This document shows positions 10,367-22,422 of a stretch of DNA of 62,000 nt, in pieces. The stretch covers positions 15,001 to 77,000 of the forward strand of contig CAUYUJ010000903.1 of NCBI GenBank assembly GCA_963575745.1, written 5' to 3'. Under the pieces are notes generated by a model that searched no databases, was not told the DNA's origin, and saw only the letters and a list, made by a program, of their open reading frames with translations. The position numbers and the translations under genes were made by a program. This DNA comes from Prorocentrum cordatum (taxonomy: Eukaryota > Sar > Dinophyceae > Prorocentrales > Prorocentraceae). How positions within the stretch are numbered: the stretch's first letter is position 1; each line of letters starts with the position of its first letter.

Positions 10367-10830
10367 GAGCCTTGTCTGTCTTCTAAAAGCATGTTGGGGT
10401 TTTGAGAACATTTCGTGGTAGGCCTATTGGAATGCCTGGACGATCGGACCCTGCCCAAGTGGTGGGCATGGTTTGCCGCGCGCTTGCCCGCACCACGTGC
10501 GCGCGCGTGGTTTCCGGCGAGAGTTGCGGGGCCCGCCCCGCCGCCCCCCCCTCTGCACCAAACCTGACCTTATCGGCTCGCAGGTCCGAAGCGGGCGCGT
10601 AGTGATATGTCAGTGGTTTTTTATTCATCCTTTTGCCGATCGGGGCGGGTTCTCGCACCCCCCCCCATGGAGTAGATCGTGGTTGTTTTCGGCGCTTGTT
10701 TCGAGCAGGTGGGGTCCGTCCCCCAGCGGCCGCACTGCCGCATACATTCGGACTAAGCAGAGGTCCGGAGCTGGACCCCTTTCTTTCCCGTTCCGCCCAA
10801 TGTCGAAACGCCGAATAAAACAACGCTCAC
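10330..10830 (+). repeat. dispersed repeat, copy 1 (homologous to 59400-59985)
   Basis: It shares ordered blocks with the far right of the window: ATCGGCTTCATGTT versus ATCGGCTTGATGTT, GGTAGGCCTATTGGAATGCC versus GGTAGGCCTGTGAGAATGCC, TTTTGCCGATCGG, then CGCTTGTTTCGAGCAGGTGG versus CGCCTGCTTCGAGCGGGTGG, and CGAAACGCC near the end. Same orientation. Function unknown. Confidence 0.8.
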
Positions 10831-11000
10831 GTGCTACCGCGCGCGGGCATACATGAGGCGACCCACAGCGAAGAGGTCAGGTTATCGGCCGTCATTTCCG
10901 CCCCCTACCACCCCAAACCAGGCTATCTGGATTCTCGCCGAAAAATTATCCGGCGAAGGACCCAGCCATATGCAGTTGTGAGTGCGCCATTGTGGGTATC

Positions 11001-11562
11001 GCCTTCGGTAGCTCTCCTTATGGAGCCACGAAGCGTGTAAGGGGTCTGCCAAAGTGGAGCGGGGCCACGATGCGAACGCTGCCACTGGGGCCTTCGGTGT
11101 ACCCCCCTTAATGGGGCCACGAAGCGTGTGAAGGGTGTGCTGGAATGGTGCGGGGCAGCCATGAGAACGTCACCACCGGGGTCTTCGGTGGAGCGCATTA
11201 TGGGGCCACGAAACGTGTGAGGGGCGTGCCGCATTGAGCGGGAGGGACGCATGCAAACGTCGACAATGTGGCCTTCGTTGGAGCTCCGTATGGGGCCACG
11301 AAGCAAGTGAGGGGTGTGCCGAAATTGACGGGGGGGACGCATGCGAACGTCGCTACTGCGGCCTTCGGTAGAGTTCCCAATGGGCCCACGAGGCGCTCTA
11401 CTGGGTGGCGCGGACGAGTGTGATCACAGCCATTGGGGCCTTCGGTGGAGCTTCCTGTGGGGCCACGAAGCGCTGTACTGGGTGGCGCGGACGCATGTGA
11501 CCACAGCCATTGGGAATTCGGTGGGATTTGTTATGGGGCCACGCAGCGCTGCACTGGGTGGG
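11001..11562. repeat. tandem array, about 90-bp then about 77-bp units
   Basis: GCCTTCGG (or GTCTTCGG) recurs at 11001, 11090, 11181, 11271 and 11361 (about 90 bp), then at 11438 and, as GAATTCGG, at 11514 (about 77 bp). Each unit contains ATGGGGCCACGAAGCG or a close variant. A unit of about 30 codons keeps one minus-strand frame open across several units, but this looks like a by-product of periodicity. Confidence 0.9.
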
Positions 11563-12640
11563 GAGAGGGAAGGGGGGGGAGGAGGAAACGGAAGAGACGC
11601 GGGGCGCTGTCTCTTCAAAACGAGGACCCAACATACCCAACACCACAGGATGTTTGGGAACGAAAAACGATCTTCAGGAGGGCACGCAGTCCCCGCAGAG
11701 CCTCGGGCCGCCGCAGAGCGCCCGCGCGCTGCGCGGCTGAGCCGCTCGCCCCGGCGGCCGCACCCCCGCTCCGCGGGAGCGCCGCCAGTGGCCGCCGATG
11801 CCGCTGGCGCTGGGCGCCAAGGATCAGAGGGGGAGCATCCGGGCCTCTCTCCCAGAGGGGAATAGGAGGGAAAAGGTGCCGATACAGTCAACCCGCATGG
11901 TAAGAATGGGCAGCCTTCCCAAGGGAACCCTTGCATCCTTGCTTCCTCGGCCCTTGCCACTTTCGTTGGCCGCGCCCCGCTCGAGAAGCTTCGAAATGGG
12001 CGTCCAAGGCCCTTGCATCCGTATGGCACATCCTTATGATACGGGCCGACTGTACCGCCACAGTTGCCTCGTCTTCTTTTCTGTTAGGTCTCCTGGGCCT
12101 CCTGGGAGGGACTCGTCGCCACCGCTGGATTCGCCTCGAAATTCTGGTCAGAGCGCAACCCTGGGAGAGGTCTGGGGAGCAGCGGTGCGGGTATTCCCTT
12201 TGGTTTCCCCAGAAGAGGAACAGCTCGGCCTCCCTCAGGCAGGCCTGGGGTGATGATAACTCGTTCCAGCGCGTTTCCGAACGCTCTGAGCGTTCGGGAA
12301 CGCTCTTGTGTGGCCGCAGCGCCCGATACAGCTTCCAGGACCAGTTGTTTCAGAGAATCCCGATTTGGTCTCATTTGGATGTGTCTTCGTCCTGCCTTCG
12401 TCTCTCTCCAGGATGGGGTCCGAGCAGATGGGCTCGGGGGAGCGCTCGGCATCGACGATGCGTCGGCGATGCGGCTCGATGTGGAGCCCGATATTCTCCA
12501 CGCTGGCGTCGCCGATACATCGTCGATGCATCGTCGATGCATCGCGATCTTTCGACTCCGTCTACTCGGACCCCGTCTGGGAGGCCTCTAGAACATGTAC
12601 CCGCACCGCCACCGTTCCCTCGTCTCGGAGCTTTATTGAC
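11563..12640. other. no gene seen; scattered short repeats
   Basis: Contains the words ATTCGCCTCGAA..TCTGGTCAGAGCGCA near 12127 (recurring near 12872), a GATGCATCGTCGATGCATCG palindromic stretch near 12523, and CTCTGAGCGTTC. ORFs in all frames lack recognisable domains. Confidence 0.4.
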
Positions 12641-12850
12641 GGGGGTCAATGCAAACGGGTGTCAGCCAGAGCGCCCGATCTTCCAGGATCCTGCAGGGCC
12701 AGGGTCGCATTGACCCAGGCTTGGGCGCAGGATCTTGCAGAATTTTGCAGGATCCTTCGCATGGACCCGGGTTTGGGGGCAGGCTCTTGCAGGAATAGGC
12801 AGGATTCTGCAAAGCCTGACTGACCCGGGTCTGGATTGACCAGGGTCAGT
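12640..12850. repeat. diverged repeat of TTGCAGGAT / TGACCCGGGT words
   Basis: AGGATC(C/T)TGCAG and TGACCC(A/G)GG(C/T) motifs alternate four to five times at irregular spacing of roughly 60-70 bp, suggesting an old minisatellite. Confidence 0.55.
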
Positions 12851-12924
12851 GCGTCCCCGATCGTCGCCCTTGCCAGATTCGCCTCGAACTGCTGGTTAGA
12901 ACGCACGTCTGAATCAATCGAGGA

Positions 12925-12995
12925 TTAAGTCGAGCGTGTCCCTCTGCAGGGGGGATATCCAAAAATAGTGTAAACATAGTCTGGGGACGATTTTC
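12925..12995 (+). mobile_element. TIR element family A, 3'-truncated copy
   Basis: Begins TTAAGTCGAGCGTGTCCCTC like the complete copies at 28997, 31585 and 60794, and keeps the internal GGGACGATTTTCT. The right terminus is missing; the sequence passes directly into the 32-bp CCCCATATCC array. Confidence 0.75.
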
Positions 12996-12997
12996 TG

Positions 12998-13115
12998 TAT
13001 TCCCCATATCCGAAGATGGGGTTCTTCCCCATATCCAAAGGATGGGGTCATTGTTCCCCATATCCAGAGGACGGGGTTCGTGTTCCCCATATCCTAAGTA
13101 TGGGGTTCTTGTTAC
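12998..13115. repeat. tandem repeat of CCCCATATCC...GGATGGGG unit, about 4 copies
   Basis: Units of roughly 25-34 bp, each carrying TTCCCCATATCC followed by GATGGGGTT or a variant. Each unit is itself a small inverted repeat (CCCCATATCC / GGATGGGG). Confidence 0.85.
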
Positions 13116-13137
13116 TGGCGGACCGCGCCGGAGGAGC

Positions 13138-13336
13138 GAGAGAGAGAGAGAGAGAACACACCACTCCTCTCACTCAGACCCACTCACTCATCACTCAGAC
13201 TCACTCATCACTCAGACCCACCCATCACTCAGACTCACCCATCACTCAGACTCACTCATCACTCGGACTCAGTCATGACTCAGACTCATCACTCATCACT
13301 CATATTCACTCATCACTCAGACTCACTCATCACTCA
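13138..13336. repeat. (GA)n followed by (ACTCATC/ACTCAGA)n
   Basis: A short GAGAGAGAG run, then CACTCAGACTCACTCATCACT words to the start of the satellite. The same decamer theme returns at 14290-14830 and 19130-19880. Confidence 0.9.
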
Positions 13337-14030
13337 GGAGCAGATTTGGAGGATATCTCAGGCGATTCGCTGGTTTCAGCACTCCTAAGGGGAGCGGCGG
13401 GGGGGTATTGCACTCGGCCCCTTTCGCGGGATTTTGTGGGGATGTCTCAGGCGGTTTGGCCATTTTCTCTTCCAACGTGTTTCGCTTTCGGAGCAGATTT
13501 GGAGGATATCTCAGGCGATTCGCTGGTTTCAGCACTCCTAAGGGGAGCGGCGGGGGGGTATTGCACTCGGCCCCTTTCGAGGGATTTTGTGGGGATGTCT
13601 CAGGCGGTTTGGCCATTTTCTCTTCCAATATGTTTCGCTTTCGGAGCTGATTTGGAGGATGTCTCAGGCGATTCGCTGGTTTCAGCACTCTAAGGGGAGC
13701 GGCGGGGGGGTATTGCATTCGGCCCCTTTCGAGGGATTTTGTGGGGATGTCTCAGGCGGTTTGGCCATTTTCTCTTTCAACTTGTTTCGCTTTCGGAGCA
13801 GATTTGGAGGATGTCTCAGGCGATTCGCTGGTTTCAGCACTAAGGGGAGCGGTCATTTTCTCTTCCAACATGTTTCGCTTTCGGAGCAGATTTGGAGGAC
13901 GTTCGCGCCCAGTTTGCGGGGATGTCTCAGGCGGTTTGGCCATTATGCTGCTGGGCATCTGTCGTTTTCGGAGCAGTTTCGGGAGGATGTCTCAGGCGAT
14001 TTGCTGGCTTCAGCACTCCCAAGGAGGAGG
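13337..14030 (+). repeat. satellite family S, 152-153-bp units
   Basis: GGAGCAGATTTGGAGGAT or a variant occurs at 13337, 13490, 13643 and 13795 (153, 153 and 152 bp), then at 13883 and 13970 in shortened units of about 87 bp. Each unit holds GGATGTCTCAGGCG, CAGCACTCCTAAGGGGAGC and GGTATTGCAC. Related units appear at 15244, 18626 and 19889. Confidence 0.95.
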
Positions 14031-14220
14031 AGAGGGAGGAGGAGGAGGAGGAGGAAGATGAGAGGAGGAGGAGGAGGAGGAGGAAGAGAAGAGAAGGAGG
14101 AAGCGAGGAGGAGGAGGAAGAGGACGAGGAGGAGGAGGAGGAGAAGGAGGACAGCATGAACACGGTAGGAGCAGACGCAGGAAGGGGAGGATGATGATGA
14201 TGATGATGATGATGAGGAGG
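14025..14220. repeat. (GGA)n and (ATG)n microsatellites
   Basis: GGAGGAGGAAGAG array to about 14150, then GATGATGATGATGATG at 14188-14215. Confidence 0.9.
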
Positions 14221-14289
14221 TGGAGGAGGAGGACGTGGGCAACTCGACTAGCCAGGGCCAGACGATCGAGTTTCGATGTTCCAAGGCTG

Positions 14290-14830
14290 TAGGTTTTACT
14301 CAAACGCTTCCGCCTCACTCTCCTTCGCTCTCCGCTGTCCTTCACTCTTCTGCATTCATACTCACTCATACTCAGACTCAGTCACACGCAGGCTCACTCG
14401 CACTTAGACTCGCTCATATCCATACTTAAACTTACTCACACTCAGACTCACGCTCAGAACCACTCATACTCAGACTCGCTCCTTCTCAGATTCATCATCC
14501 TTCGGTCCGCTCAAACGCAGACCGGCTCACACTCAGACTGCCTCACAACCGTACCCAATCACTTTCGGCTCACTCGCACTCAGATTCATTAGCACACACA
14601 CTTTTTCTCACACTCAGACCCACTCAAGCCCAGACCCATCATGCTCAGACTCATCATGCTACGATCCGCTCAATCACAGACTGGCTCACACTCAAATTCG
14701 TCCATGCTCTGACCCGCTCGCACACAAACGCACTCGCGCTCATATTTACTCACACGCATACCCACTCAAACCCAGGCTCAATCGCACCCAGATTAACTCA
14801 CACTCAGAATCGGTCGCTCTCAGATTTGTT
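14290..14830. repeat. degenerate (CTCACACTCAGA)n array
   Basis: More than 500 bases of ACTCAGACT, CTCACTCGCACTCAGA and related words with no strict period. No coding sense. Confidence 0.85.
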
Positions 14831-14940
14831 ATTGGTCGCACTGATGCTTGCAGACTGTGGGAATGTCTCGAGCGAGCGGTTTGCCCTCGCACACAGGCGC
14901 TCATTGACAGATATCAAGAGAAATACGTACCAAGAAAACT

Positions 14941-15168
14941 GAGATGCACATATGGGGAGCCCCGCGTCGAGTAATTATGCTCCGACCGCGCCGGATTATC
15001 CATACCATGATGATGACCGTGCTGATGACCATGGTATGGCGAGTGCTTGATGTGAGTATGATGGTGATGGTGATGGTGATGATGATGATGATGACGCTGA
15101 CGATGACGATGACGATGACGATGATGATGATGATGATGACGGTGATGATGGTTATCATGATGATGATT

Positions 15169-15226
<58 letters not shown>

Positions 15227-15243
15227 CGATGAGCAGATGATGA
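14941..15243 (+). repeat. composite segment copy A: leader, ATG array, junction with satellite S
   Basis: Starts GATGCACATATGGGGAGC, continues with CTCCGACCGCGCC, CCATACCAT and GATGTGAGTATGATGGTGAT, then about 190 bp of ATG-rich array, and ends GATGAGCAGATGATG before satellite S. The same order of blocks occurs at 17119-18640 with a far longer ATG array. Confidence 0.9.
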
Positions 15244-15565
15244 TGATGTCTCGAGCGGCTTGCTTGTTTTAGCACTCCTAAGGGGGGCCGCCAAGGGTAT
15301 TGCTCGGCCTCCGTTCGCGCCCAATTGTTGGGATTGTCTCAGGCGGTTTGCTTGTTTTGGTCCGCAACATCCTCCGCTTTCGGAACAGATTTTGAGGATG
15401 TCTCGTGCGAGGCGCCTCCTAAGGGGGGGGCCGCCAGGGGTATTGCACGGCTTCCGTTCGCGCCCAACTGGAGGGGATGTCTCAGGCGGTACGCCTGTTT
15501 TGGTCCCCAACATCCTCCGTTTCCAGAGCACATTTGGAGGATGTCTCGAGCGATCTCAAGCGGTT
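15244..15565 (+). repeat. satellite family S units
   Basis: About two diverged units starting GATGTCTCGAGCGGCTTGCT, with CCTAAGGGGGGCCGCC, GTATTGC and CCTCCGTTCGCGCCC. Confidence 0.9.
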
Positions 15566-15599
15566 TGCCTGTTTTGGTGGCCAGGTTTGTGGGCACATA

Positions 15600-15850
15600 T
15601 TCTCCCCAGGATGCCACAGGAGGCTCCAGCATGCCCCAGGAGGCCACATGAGGTCCCAGGAGGCATCAGTAGGCCACAGGAAGATTCAAAAGGCCACAGG
15701 ATGTCCCAAGAGGCTCCAGGAGGCCCCAGGAAACTCCAGGAGGCCTCGGGGAGCCACAGGAGGCCCCAGGAGGCCACAGGAAGCGCCAGGAGGCCCAGGC
15801 AACAGGAGGCCCCGAGAGGCCCCAGGAGCAGGAGGCCTCAGACGGCAACA
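15600..15850. repeat. CCAGGAGGC minisatellite, block 1
   Basis: Tandem 9-12-bp words (CCCCAGGAGGCC, CACAGGAGGCTCCAGG). Block 2 of the same array lies at 16806-16975. Confidence 0.9.
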
Positions 15851-16044
15851 GGAGTGGCTCCAATCCCATGTGTTTACGTATGTTCCTATAGATTGGGCCT
15901 CACCTGGAGCACGAATCCTTGATGTTATATGTATGTTTCTATATACCTATACGACCACCCCGCTGGTGATAAGGAGGTTGGGCGGGGGGGGAGGGTGGCC
16001 AACAATGGGCAACAGTGGTGATTGTTGCGTTGCCGCTCGCTCTT

Positions 16045-16275
16045 TGGACCATTGATCCCACTATCGATGTCACTCGATCGATCTCACTATCGATCTGACT
16101 CGATCGATTTCACTGTCGATCTCACTCTGGATCTCGCTATCGATCCCACTATCGATCTCCCTATCGATATCACTCGATCTCACAATCGATATCACTAATC
16201 ATCTCACTATCGATCTCACAATCGATCTCACTATCGGTCTCACTATCGACCTCACTATCGATCTCGCAGTAGATT
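16045..16275. repeat. ATCGATCTCACT 12-mer array
   Basis: Roughly 18 imperfect copies of ATCGATCTCACT or variants (ATATCACTCG, ATCTCGCT). Dense in the self-complementary word ATCGAT. Confidence 0.9.
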
Positions 16276-16338
16276 CCGTCATCGGTTTCACTTTCGTTTT
16301 CGCACCAGCGGGACACTGGGACACCGGCGGGCCACCGC

Positions 16339-16467
16339 GGCCACCGCTTGCCGGAGGGAGAATCATTTGGTCCGGCCGGGACCCAGCCACAAGCGGGACA
16401 CCGGCGGGACACCGGCGGGACACCGCGGGCCACCGCTTGCCAGAGGGCGAATCATTCGGTCCGGCCG
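16339..16467. repeat. tandem duplication, 89-bp offset
   Basis: GGCCACCGCTTGCC(G/A)GAGGG begins at 16339 and 16428 and continues GAATCATT(T/C)GGTCCGGCC in both. ACACCGGCGGG repeats lie between. Confidence 0.85.
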
Positions 16468-16644
16468 CTCCTCAGCCAAAGGAGACTTTCTTCTCGACTC
16501 TCGCCCGCCCACGCAGCTTCGCCTCGCCCGCACGCACGGCACGCACGAACACGAAACCGAAACCGATTTCCCGGTGGGGGGCTCTCCGTTCCATTTCGAT
16601 CTCACCCCCCAGTCTCCGATTGTTCTTCTCCTGTGTATACAATT

Positions 16645-16805
16645 CTAAATGTTTTACGTCTGTTCCTATAGATTGGGCCTCCCCTGGGGTGCGAGTCCTT
16701 GGTGTTTTACGTGTGCTCCTATGGACTGTCCTTCTCCTGTGGCTCCATTCCCCAATGTTTTATGTACGTCTGGTCCTATAGATCGTGCTTCTCCTGGGGC
16801 ACGAA
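16645..16805. repeat. repeats of TCCTATAGATTGGGCCT phrase
   Basis: ATGTTTTA(C/T)GT...TCCTATAGAT(T/C)G occurs near 16650, 16705 (diverged) and 16760, each leading to CCTGGGG(C/T)(A/G)CGA. A related copy sits near 15865-15925. Both groups abut a CCAGGAGGC block. Confidence 0.8.
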
Positions 16806-16975
16806 TCCTCCCTAGGAGGTCCCAGGAGGCTCCAGGAGGCTATGCGAGGCTCCAGGAGGCCTCAGGAGGCCACTCGATGCCCCAAGAGGCCCCAGGAGGC
16901 CCCAAGAGGCTCCTGGAGGCCCCAGGAAGGCCCAGGAGGTTTCTGGAGGCCTCAGGAGGCCCCAGGCTCATTCGC
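16806..16975. repeat. CCAGGAGGC minisatellite, block 2
   Basis: Same 9-12-bp words as block 1, ending near CAGGCTCATTCGCAGAG. Confidence 0.9.
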
Positions 16976-17118
16976 AGAGACGCGCTCGTACTACCGAGAC
17001 TTATTCACGCTCCAATCCGTTCGAAGTTAGATTCATGACCAGACCGTCACAACTCAAGCCCGCTTATATTCGAAAACTCTTGCGCCTAGACTCTCACGGC
17101 GGACAGGTCCATGCGAAT

Positions 17119-18625
<1,507 letters not shown>

Positions 18626-19115
18626 ACAGGTGATGAGGATGTCTCGAGCGGCTTGCTTGTTTTAGCACTCCTAAGGGGGGGCCGCCAGGGGTATTGCACG
18701 GCCTCCGTTCGCGCCCAAATGGTGGGGATATTTCAGGCGGTTTGCGTGTTTTGGTCCGCAGCATCCTCCGCTTGCGGAGCAGATTCTGAGGATGTCTCAG
18801 ACGGATTGCTGGTTTTAACACTCCTAAAGGAGGCCGCCAGGGGTATTGCACGGCCTCCGTGTGCGCCCAAATGGTGGGGATGTCTCAGGCGGCGTGCCTG
18901 TGTTGGTCCCCAACATCCTCCGCTTTCGGAGCAGATTCTGAGGACGTCTCAGGCGAGGCGCTGGCTTTTGCACCCCAGTGGGGGCAGATTTTGAGGATGT
19001 CTCAAGTGGTTTGCGTGTGTTGGTGGTCAGACTCGTTTGCTGTCACAGCAGATTCTGAGTATGTCTATGGCGTGGCGCTGATTTCCGCACTCCCAGAGGG
19101 CCCAGAATGCGAGGA
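18626..19115 (+). repeat. satellite family S units
   Basis: About three units beginning GATGTCTCGAGCGGCTTGCT (18639), with GGGGGCCGCCAGGGGTATTG and CATCCTCCGCTT(T/G)CGGAGCAG. The last unit degrades near 19110. Confidence 0.9.
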
Positions 19116-19129
19116 TGTCCTAGATTCGC

Positions 19130-19880
19130 GTATCCTCAAACCCATTCGTGCTCAGGCTCACTCATACTCAGACTCGCACTCATCAGACTCACACTCAGAC
19201 TCACTCACACCCAGACTTACGCACACTCAGACTCACTCACACTTAGACCCACCCACCCTCAGACTCATTCGTAGTCAGACTCACTCGTGCTCAGACCCAC
19301 TCAGGGCCTGTTTCGGGCCCATCATACTCATACTCTGACGCACTCACATTCAGTTTTACTCACGCTCAGAATCCTTAACACTCAGACCCACCCACCCTCA
19401 GATTCACGCGTAGTCAAACTCACTCGTATTCAGACCCATTCAGACTTAGACTCGTACTCACTATACTCATACTCAGACTCATTGGCTTTCGCACCCCAGG
19501 GGTGGCAGATTGCGAGAATGTCCCAGACTCACTTGTGCTCAGACTCGTACTCACCATATTCATACTCCTATTAATCACGCACACCCATTCCATTCAAATA
19601 GATGCACAGATGGGGAGCTGCACGCAGTGAAGAATTGTTATTACTTGGGCGCCTCCTACTCCTCATTCCTCTTCTTCTTCTCCTCCACCTCCTCCTCCTC
19701 CCCATACCTAGATTTACTCATACACCTACTTACTCATACACAGACTAACTCATACTCAGACCTGGTCATATTAGCTTTCTCGTACTCAGACCTACTCATA
19801 CTCAGGCGTACTCATGCTGAGACTCACTCATACCCCGACTTACTCATACTCAGACCTTCTCATTGTCTGACTTACTCAAC
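19130..19880. repeat. degenerate (ACTCAGACTC)n array
   Basis: CTCACACTCAGACT words, interrupted by a GATGCACAGATGGGGAGCTG leader fragment near 19601 and a short TCC tract near 19670-19705. Confidence 0.85.
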
Positions 19881-19888
19881 ACGCAGCA

Positions 19889-20640
19889 TATTGTGAGGAT
19901 GTCCCAGACGGGGCGCTGGTTTCAGCACTCCTAAGGGGAGCCGCCAAGAGGTATTGCACGGTTCCGTGCGCGGCCGTTTTGTGGGAATGTCTTACGTGGT
20001 TTGCCTGTTTTCTGTCTCAACATCCTTCGCTTGGAGAGCTGATCGTGAGGATGTCTCAGGCGGGGCGCTGGTTTCTGTACCCCAGGGGAGCCGCCGAGGG
20101 GTATCGCACGGTCCCGTTCGCGGCCGGTTTGTGAAATGTCTCAAGCGGTTTGCTTGTGTTCTTTCTCAACATCCTTCGCTCGGAGAGCAGATTATGAGGA
20201 TGTCTCAGGCGGGGCGCTGGTTTCAGCTACCTAAGGGGGGCCGCCGAGGGGTATGACACGGTCCCGTTTGCGGCCGTTTTGTGGGCATGTCTCAAGCGGT
20301 TTGCTTGTTCTCTGTCCCAGCATCCTTCGTTTGGAGAGCAGATTGTGATGATGTCTCAGGCGGGGCGTTGGTTTCAGCTACCTAAAGAGAGCCGCCGAGG
20401 GGTATGACACGGTCCCTTTCGCGGCCGTTTTGTGGGGATGTGTCAAACGGTTTGCTTATTCTCTGTCTCAACATCCTTCGCTTGGAGAGCAGATTGTGAT
20501 GATATCTCAGGCGGGGCGCTGGTTTCAGCTACCTAAGGGGAGCCGCCAAGGGTGCTTTCACGGCTCCGTTCGTCGCCGTTCTTCGGGCATGTCTCTAGCG
20601 GTTTGCTTGTTTTCTGTTTTTGCGTTGTGTCCCGAGTGGT
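19889..20640 (+). repeat. satellite family S, about 151-bp units, 5 copies
   Basis: The GAGGATGTC/GATGATGTC start recurs at 19895, 20047, 20196, 20347 and 20498. Units contain CGGGGCGCTGGTTTC, AAGGGG(A/G)(G)CCGCC and TCAACATCCTTCGCT. This block is more uniform than the earlier ones. Confidence 0.95.
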
Positions 20641-20787
20641 TCTCCCCGTTGCGTACGGCGGTCAATGAAGAGTGACCAGGTGTTGCTGGCGCAGAGCTTG
20701 TGCCCCTACAGTGTGAGATGCACATATGGCTCATATGGCTAGACGCTCTTTTTTATGTCCCAAATACAATATTACTCTAAAAATGAT

Positions 20788-20891
20788 GCACATCTGGGGA
20801 GCTCCACGCAGTGGGTATTTTTTGACTATTTGGGGGTTTTCGTTCATTGTTTCGCCCTAAATCCGCCTGTAGGGGGACACGCCCGAGCTAA
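20788..20891 (+). mobile_element. GATGCACAT leader fragment fused to 5'-truncated TIR element A
   Basis: GATGCACATCTGGGGAGCTC joins a segment ending AATCCGCCTGTAGGGGGACA and CGCCCGAGCTAA (20891), which matches the right terminus of family A. The left half is missing. Confidence 0.7.
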
Positions 20892-21152
20892 GTCCAGGGA
20901 GCAGCGGTATCGGTGCCACTGTGCCCCCGCCCCCCCGAGGAGAGAGCGTGCAGCCCCCGCAGAGAGCCGCGGGGCGCCGCAGAACTTTCGCGCGCGCGCT
21001 CCACAGCGACATTCGCGGCCGCGCCGGCCGCGCCCCCCCCCGCCCCAGCCGGAGGAGGAGGTGGAGGAGGAGCAGGAGGAGGAGGAGGAGGAGGAGGAGG
21101 AGGAGGCAAGGAAGCAAGCGAGCAGCAGCGCTCTTAGGTCAGCGATTTTTGA

Positions 21153-22130
21153 GTGATGCCAGCACGATGGTCCGGTCAGCGCAATGGTGGCCGCTGGGGC
21201 AATGGCACCCGCGCAGGCGGCGCCGCCTCGTGGTGCTGCTCTTCGTGTGGTACCTGGACATGGTCGTCCTCCTCGACATGCCGCTGCTGCCTGGCCCCGA
21301 AGTCGTACATGCAGGCGGCAGCGGGGAATCTGCCGGCCCCCCCATCAAGGGCAGCCTCGCACGTGCATGGGCAGACGCACGTGCCGTCGGCTGCGCCTCC
21401 TGTGCTGGTGACTCTTCCTGGAAGTGCACCACCAGCCAACACGGAGCACGTCGTGGAGGTGGACCTCGAGCCCTCCCAGAAGCAGATCCGCGATCAGCTC
21501 ACCTCCCTCATGACGGCCCGCGGACCCCTGGCCATAGTCGGAGGTCCAGCCCTCCATGCCCTCGACGTGCAGATTGCGCAGACGAAGGCGGCTCTCTACG
21601 CCGCCCGACCGCCAGGCCGGCAGCTCGACGGCCTCCGCGATGTCATCACCCAGGCGGAGAGGCGTCTTCAGCAGGCCGAGGCCGACTTGCAGGAGGCGCA
21701 GGACAGGATCGACACCGAGAAGGCCGCCCAGACCGCCTATCGCGCCGACTTGGCGGAGCTGGAGGCGGGGTTTCGCAAGGGCTCGCCTCAGGCCCCCCAT
21801 GCGGCGTCCCAGGCGGGCCCTCCGGAATGGCTGAGGGGCACCCTCGTCGACCTCGCAAGGCAGATCAGGAGTGGGGCAGAGATTCCGAGAGAGTCTCTGG
21901 CGGCTACGCTGGAGGGCATGACAATTCCGCCCCCGGCGCCCATGCCACCGGACGGGCCGGCGGCAGCGGAGGCGCCTCTGGAGCCAGGGCTCATGGACGA
22001 CGACACCGAGACGCCTGGGACTGCGTCCGTGAGCCAGCCGCCAGCGCGCAGGGCGCGCACGAAGACTTTGGTGGAGACGCCCTGCCCGCAGGGATTCCTG
22101 GTCCCCACGGTGGCCCAGCCCGGGACGTGA
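21153..22130 (+). CDS. LINE ORF1 protein: RanBP2-like zinc finger plus coiled coil
   Basis: 325 residues. Near the N-terminus SWCCSSCGTWTWSSSSTCRCC-type spacing gives Cys-x2-Cys, GTW, then Cys-x2-Cys about 10 residues later, resembling a RanBP2 zinc finger that may bind RNA or single-stranded DNA. Residues from about 90 to 215 are Leu/Glu/Gln/Arg-rich (VITQAERRLQQAEADLQEAQ) and should form a coiled coil. The C-terminus is Pro/Ala-rich and acidic. This order is what I expect of dinoflagellate LINE ORF1 proteins, which act as RNA chaperones or gag-like particles. The start is ATG at 21153 or 21156; both precede the finger. The frame is intact. The next ORF begins about 290 bp downstream. Confidence 0.65.
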   Translation: MMPARWSGQRNGGRWGNGTRAGGAASWCCSSCGTWTWSSSSTCRCCLAPKSYMQAAAGNLPAPPSRAASHVHGQTHVPSAAPPVLVTLPGSAPPANTEHVVEVDLEPSQKQIRDQLTSLMTARGPLAIVGGPALHALDVQIAQTKAALYAARPPGRQLDGLRDVITQAERRLQQAEADLQEAQDRIDTEKAAQTAYRADLAELEAGFRKGSPQAPHAASQAGPPEWLRGTLVDLARQIRSGAEIPRESLAATLEGMTIPPPAPMPPDGPAAAEAPLEPGLMDDDTETPGTASVSQPPARRARTKTLVETPCPQGFLVPTVAQPGT

Positions 22131-22422
22131 GGGCCACTTTTTCCTTGTGTTTGGATTCTCTTCTGACCCCATCGTGTAATCCACACGTTAATTCAAACAG
22201 TAGTGCAGTCTATAGCTTAGCTCACCCGTGCATGGGGCCATCTAGCACGGTGGAGTCAATACCTTTGGATGTCTGTGGGGGTGCTTCCTCGTCCCCATCC
22301 CAACCTACCCCAATTAATGCTATTACATTGTATTTGGACTCTTTAGTCCACAGCGGGCCTCTTAGTGGTGATTTCTGCGAGGCCACTCGCACTCATGACA
22401 TCTCCTCTCTCTTTCCGGGGAC
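22131..22422 (+). other. inter-ORF region of the LINE
   Basis: No strong start or domain. A second frame stays open across it (from 20921 to 22732) but its composition is Ser/Pro/Leu-rich and featureless. ORF2 as a real protein may begin here with a non-ATG or frameshifted start. Confidence 0.4.

Noticed and set aside
13337-14030. CRISPR or gene-family interpretation of the 153-bp units
   Set aside because: No spacers, no coding sense, and related blocks elsewhere show it to be satellite DNA.
21345-22184. 279-codon minus-strand ORF
   Set aside because: Shadow of LINE ORF1 in GC-rich sequence with no motifs.
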